A stretch of DNA of 64,000 nucleotides, taken from NCBI GenBank assembly GCA_009599575.1, contig VWND01000007.1:682001-746000 (forward strand), read 5' to 3'. The notes beneath the pieces are model-generated. The model was not told where the DNA came from, made no database searches, and saw nothing but the letters and a program-made list of their open reading frames with translations. Both the position numbers and the translations under genes were made by a program. This document shows positions 59,160-64,000 of this stretch, one piece after another. Position 1 is the first letter of the stretch; each line of letters opens with the position of its first letter. The DNA is from Blumeriella jaapii (lineage: Eukaryota > Ascomycota > Leotiomycetes > Helotiales > Drepanopezizaceae).

Positions 59160-59735
59160 CTACCACGCGCGTTGTTGTTGTTGTTGTTGTTGTCTTAGAT
59201 GGTGCATTCGTGCGGGCGAGACCGAGGCGGGGGGGCTGGCCATCGACAACCCCGTGTTGGGGTTCACGATAGGGATGGCACTGCGAGTTCGAGTGGCAGC
59301 AGGTTGGTGAAGCTTGAGCGGCGTGGTTTGGCTCTGGAAGGAAGAAGAGATGTACGGGTTGGCGTTGGAGTTGAGCGTGAACGAAGAGTCAGGGGCCACT
59401 TGGTGGGATTGGGGGCTGGATTCCGGGGACCCACTTGACATCGAAGAGCGGTCCGATGACGATGAATGGATGGAAACCATGTCGTTCTCGGTGAGCAGGT
59501 TGGGACAGAACTCCAGGTCATCGTCGATGTCAAAGGAGCGTCCAGCTTCGAAGCGTTGACGGAACGTCGTCACCACGGCCGCCTCCTCCTCCTTCCTAGG
59601 ACCTCGGAACTGCTTGTGTGCATTCTGGGACAGTCGTGGAGCCCGGCGGCCACGACCCGTGTGATGTGAGGACGCCGATTGGGAGTTTGCGGCGGCCGGG
59701 TGGTGGTGTGCGTAATTGTTGTAGAAGGACGACAT
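59160..59735 (-). CDS. Conserved fungal hypothetical protein (disordered, Ser/Gln-rich)
   Basis: Single exon, 191 aa, starting MSSFYNNYAHHHPAA. It has a basic segment (HTGRGRRAPRLSQNAHKQFR), a conserved core (FRQRFEAGRSFDIDDDLEFC) followed by PNLLTENDMVSIHSSSSDRS, and then SAIPIVNPNTGLSMASPPAS. It closes with a polyglutamine stretch and RAW. No known catalytic domain or membrane segment. Low-complexity Ser and His content suggests a disordered regulatory protein. Similar proteins are, from memory, common in ascomycetes. Polyglutamine is encoded by a TTG/CAA microsatellite at about 59172-59192. Confidence 0.8.
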   Translation of the reverse strand: MSSFYNNYAHHHPAAANSQSASSHHTGRGRRAPRLSQNAHKQFRGPRKEEEAAVVTTFRQRFEAGRSFDIDDDLEFCPNLLTENDMVSIHSSSSDRSSMSSGSPESSPQSHQVAPDSSFTLNSNANPYISSSFQSQTTPLKLHQPAATRTRSAIPIVNPNTGLSMASPPASVSPARMHHLRQQQQQQQRAW

Positions 59736-62700
59736 ATTAGCGTCTCATTAAAGAGTGCGGAAAGTGATGCTGGGTGGATGGGTTGGTTGGTTGGTGGGTT
59801 GGGTGGTGGATTGGATTGTTGACAGTGAGATCGGAAGGCTGTGTGTGTGTGTGTGTGTTGTGTGTGTACGTGGCTCGGGGAAGGGCAAGCCGACACGGTG
59901 TTCTCCGATGCAGTTGATGACAGCTGGGTGACGGAGATCGGATGCGGATGAGGATGAGGGAAGCGGGCAGGTATTAATGGTTATGGGGATAGTTGAAGGT
60001 GGCGATTGAAGGATGGCGGTTGAGATGGATGGATGAACAGAGTTGTGAGCGAGGGAAGATAAAAGGAAGGCGAGGGGACGGGTCGAGGGGGGAGGGGGCG
60101 AGGTGGGAAAGGAGGCTTTACCGGATCGGGATTGGCTGGCGGCTAGTGGTTCGGCAGCGAGACCAATCACAAGGCGGGCCCACGGTCCGTGACATGCCGA
60201 AGTGGGGACGCCGATTTTGCTTTCGCTTCGAGCTGGATGACTAATGAAACTCGGAGTCCCATATTGGCGGTCGGCGGTATAGGGAGAGGAGGGGAGGGGG
60301 GGGAGGGGAGAAGCTGAGGAAAAGGAGGAGATATCGACGACGACGATCATTTATTAATGGAAAGAGAGAAAGAGAGCAAGAGAGGTGGAGAGGTGGAGAG
60401 ATGGAGAGATGGAGAGAAGAACGAGATATGTCTCGGTCAATGTGGGTGTTCTTCTCCCCGCTAGGTACACAGACAGTAAGTACCGTACCGGACAGTACTG
60501 TAGTACATACATACTGTACTGTACTGTACTGTACAATCCGTACTGTGTGCTCTGCTCTGCTCTGCTTGCTCTGCTCTGCTGCTCTCGGTCCGGGGCAGAC
60601 TAATAGAAGAGTCTCATTTCCCAGTACGAGCTAGTCAGTATCGAGATTTGAAGGTCGTACTATGGAGATACTGTAAATCTTAGATACCCTTAGATGCAGT
60701 ATGTACCGTGCAGTATGTACATTTTGTACAGTACAGTATTGTATGTACTGTACAGACATGACTGTACTGTATGTACAGTAGCTACAGATGTAGCTACAGC
60801 AATATCAGTAGCTACAGTAATATCAGTAGCCACTCCAACCCCGACTGCATCACACCACTGTCCCTTCGCTCCCCCCAGAAGGGAAATCCTTCCTGGCCAG
60901 GATGCGGTGCGGATTTGCATGGGTGAGGTACTGAGAGTGTGTACTGTACAGTACAGTAGGTACATAGTAGTAGCACTTTGCCGTACAGTGCTCGGTACGG
61001 TACATAGGTAGGTAGGTACTGTACAGTACAGTACATACAGTATGACAGGCGCCACATGTCGAATCATCTATCCCATCCAATCCAATTAAATCGCCAGCTA
61101 CTCTTCTGCTCGTCCTCCTTTATCTGGTCTCCCTGTCTATCGAGAACCCTACCCCGCCCCCCGTCGGCACGGGGCACGGTTTTCCACCCATTAAGTACTG
61201 TAATTATAGAGCAAGCGACAACGACAACAACAACAACAACCACCACCACACAACCACCACCACCGCAGCAACGGTGATTGCCCCGCGGTGGCAGCGGCAG
61301 GAAAGAAGGGGACTGTACATACTCATTTCGCTCTTCGACTGGTGCAACTTGCAGCGTTGCAGCGCACCACCGCACCACCGCACCACTGCACCACTTCACG
61401 TCCCCCCCCTCTCCCCCTCGTCCCCAAGCCCCCCATCGGCCTCTGCACGATGCAGCTCGGACGTCTTGCCGTCGTTTCCAGGCCCGAGAGGCAGCCAATC
61501 AGGGCCCGAGACGCCGCGCTGTAACACGCCTCACCGCTATCTGGCTGACTCTGCAGGACAGAGTTTCACGGTGGGAGAGAGAGATCTTCTGTACTGTATG
61601 TACACAGATACCGTGTACTAACTATACTGTACTGTACGGTACAGACAGGATCGAGAGCCGCTACTGACACTGACACCACGGACACCGACCTCCGCCGTTT
61701 CGATTATCCTCGGAACGAGCGAAGCGAGATAATCACATTACTAGTACAGTACCGTACAGTACAGTATACGAGTGACAACTTCTCTTGAGCTCGTTTTCCC
61801 AAGTACAGTACTCATTCTGTACTGAAGTACACCGTGTACTGTACTGTACGTATCGGCGCAAGCATCGAGCCCACAAGGCTCCCGGATGATTCTCATGAGG
61901 TCATCTGGACGACACGACTCGAGTCCGGAGAGTTTGAACAGTTCGAACAATGGTCATCTATCTGCATCCCCGACCCATCGAGCCCGGCCTGGCTGTGGCT
62001 GCTGTCCGTAGATCCGGGGTATCGGAGCCAGGAGTGCGCGCGTGGCTTCCACTCGTCGTCCGCATGGCTGCTGGATGGATGGATGGATGGCTCGAGGATG
62101 GCGGGCGAGCTTGCTTTCTCTTGCGATGTACAGTACAGTATGTGATGGTCTTGTCGCTCGCTGACCGCCATCTCATTCTTCTCACGCTCCCCCAGCAATC
62201 GCCATGTCAGCACAACGTGCGGCCCCAGGACCATGCAGAGATGGTGTCTTGCTCCCGGGAGCTGCTGTGGTTTTTGAGTTGGCTTTCCTGCTGCAATGCA
62301 ACACCTCCGGGGTGCGTGAGTACCGGCTTGTTCATTCTACACGGTACATACGCAATGTTCGGTATGGCTGTCGGGTAAATACGGATGGTGCTGTCGCAGA
62401 TGGGCTGGCTCTCTATTCGTGGACAGCAAGCAGCCCAGCTTAGCCCAGCCCAGCCCAGCCCAGCATACAGTACACTTACTTTACGTACTACTTCTATACA
62501 GTACAGTACAGTATAGTACAGTACCTGCCTCATTCTGCCCACGCTCCAATTCATGACCAGCGAGAAACCACTCACCGGTAGAGAGACTCCTTTGACGATT
62601 AAAAATTAAGGAGTATCGAATCTTGGACTCGGCTGCGTCGGCATCACTCATCAGGGGGGGGAGAGGGGGGGGGGGGTGAAAAAAGATACCTACCGGATTA

Positions 62701-64000
62701 ACCCCAAACCACCCACCCAATAAAGAAAGCTGGGCTTCCAGCGTCCGTCTTCTGACCACGGAGATCCCATCTTGGCACTGCTGTACAGCACCGTACCGTA
62801 CATACCGTAGGAAGTTGCCCATTGCAGTGCTGTACAATTTACAGTACAGGACAGGACAAGAAGAACGAAACTCTCCTCGACGAGCACATAAATGTATGTG
62901 TACAGAGAGGGCAGGTATGTACTGTACTGTATGTAGCACAGACAAACACGCACCTACTGTGCTGTACAGTCACATAGTGCCTGGATGTACTGTACTGTAC
63001 AAACCACAACCCTCCAATCTACAGATGTACTGTACAGGTAGGTAGGTACTGTACGGAACCAAAACCAAAACCCAAAGACACCCGAACCGTCTCTCCGCGG
63101 GTCAACACCTCTGTTCGATCGTCGAAAACAAGCTACATGTACTGTACAGTACATACAGTACAGTACATCATACATTACAGTACAGTACATAGAATATATC
63201 CGAGGTATTAAAAAGTGGAGCGCGTATTGTAGGTATGTTCAGTACAGTACAGTACAGTACAGTACATATGGACAGTACTGTACTGTACTGTACTGTGTAT
63301 GTAGTGGATGCCACTGTACCGTACTGTTCATACATGCAAAGCTGAGCTGAGCTATGTACTGTACAGTACATACCTACTATACTGTACAGTACAGTACTGT
63401 GTACTATACAGTAGGTATGTACCTAAGCAAGCTACCTACCTAGCTAGCTAGCTTCAGCTTAAGCTCCAGCAAACCCTTTTCTTCGGCAACGGCCGCCTCC
63501 GGCCCCAAGCCAAGCCAAGCCAAGCCAAGCCAAGCCTGCCCACAACCCCCAAGCGCATCACGTGCCCGAGCCATCCACGACACGACGCGGGAAGATCTCC
63601 GGTGTATCGTGGGGACGTGGGGGAAAGGAAGAGGGAGAGAAACGAAAACGAAAAAGGAAAAAAAAAAAGGAAAAAAAGGAAGAAGAAAAAGGGTTGGCCG
63701 AGTCGAAGAGAAGACCGTATGTACTGTGTACTGTACTGTGTGTACTGTGCAGTACGGTACAGATACGGCATGGATGTACTGTACGTCGCCGCTGCTGCTG
63801 CTCCACTTTCGCATTGGATCTGGTCCAGATTGACTTGCTTGGTGGGTGGAGGTTGACATTATTTGAAACGTGCAAGGTATGTATGTATGTATGTAGACAG
63901 ACCACCTGGCCGGGGTGGTCTATTATTCTCCGTGGACGTGGTGGGATGTGGGATATGGTGGGGAGGTACTGTATGTATGTACAGTAAGTACAGCACAGTA
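59736..64000. other. Gene-free 4.2 kb, dense in AGTAC/GTACT repeats
   Basis: No convincing exon. The region holds TTGG/GTGT tracts (59780-59870), GGAGA runs (60385-60420) and many AGTAC/GTACT arrays with inversions (for example 60510-60534, 60727-60775, 61017-61037, 61741-61766, 62495-62525, 63130-63190, 63241-63296, 63355-63400). There are also GAA/AAAAG-rich tracts at 63640-63700. A weak hairpin (GATTATC to GATAATC) lies at 61702-61734. The high repeat density and gene absence differ from the rest of the window. Confidence 0.65.
63244..63296. repeat. Perfect 22-bp inverted repeat of AGTAC units, 9-nt loop
   Basis: The left arm (63244-63265) is composed of ACAGT-phase AGTAC units. The right arm (63275-63296) is its exact reverse complement in GTACT units. 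The loop is ATATGGACA. It is capable of cruciform formation. Confidence 0.92.

Noticed and set aside
59736..64000. Subtelomeric region
   Set aside because: No telomeric TTAGGG array or telomere-linked helicase; repeat density alone is not enough.
1..64000. tRNA genes, CRISPR arrays, secondary-metabolite clusters
   Set aside because: None could be recognised; a covariance-model scan was not possible by eye.

Overview
The window is chromosomal DNA from a filamentous ascomycete (Pezizomycotina). The evidence is protein-coding genes on both strands broken by short introns (mostly 47-80 nt), a set of conserved fungal housekeeping proteins, and families typical of moulds: a CreC-like WD40 protein, a DUF2433 protein, a full-size PDR-type ABC transporter and a GIT1-like permease. 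Genus cannot be read from the sequence. No rRNA, tRNA, CRISPR array, intact transposon or biosynthetic cluster was recognised.

Layout. 1-2014: a partial hypothetical protein running off the left edge. 2671-7906: a 15-exon PDR-type ABC transporter. 9455-10936 and 11318-12079: an Fpg-family DNA glycosylase and PEX11, divergent. 13426-15505: an MFS transporter. 16779-18032 and 18253-20623: Trm7 tRNA methyltransferase and Mak5 helicase, divergent over 220 bp. 20967-23458: Rad4. 24734-26513: GIT1-like permease. 28179-29746: an unrecognised single-pass membrane protein. 31250-32193: an atypical short-chain dehydrogenase. 32893-33435 and 33748-34854: ribosomal protein L26 and methylthioadenosine phosphorylase, divergent. 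35709-38908: Vps11. 40312-42590 and 43171-45057: CreC and Gem1/Miro, divergent. 45575-47953: DUF2433 protein. 48339-49443: COQ5. 50669-51858: zinc alcohol dehydrogenase. 52969-54324: RING/TRAF zinc-finger protein. 54923-55893: Qc-SNARE (Syn8-like). 56339-57117: a small three-exon mitochondrial protein. 59160-59735: a conserved fungal hypothetical. The last 4.2 kb has no gene and is dense in AGTAC/GTACT repeats.

The genes do not form one pathway; the content is housekeeping (translation, DNA repair, vesicle traffic, mitochondria, peroxisomes) plus transport. Exon-intron models were joined by hand and checked by summing exon lengths. Most conserved genes sum to a multiple of three (CreC 1875, MFS 1776, Rad4 2385, DNA glycosylase 1326, DUF2433 2118, ADH 1143). 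Six others (ABC transporter, GIT1, SDR, MTAP, Vps11, COQ5) are each exactly one base short, with the reading frame breaking inside conserved sequence. This is the strongest anomaly of the window and most likely reflects one-base deletions in the assembly rather than six pseudogenes.

Other points of interest are three GC-AG introns and one intron with an apparent GA donor, a Qc-SNARE whose central-layer glutamine appears to be histidine, a dispersed repeat whose copies differ mainly by C-to-T and G-to-A (RIP-like), and palindromic AGTAC/GTACT arrays, one forming a perfect 22-bp hairpin. No new multi-gene system could be supported.
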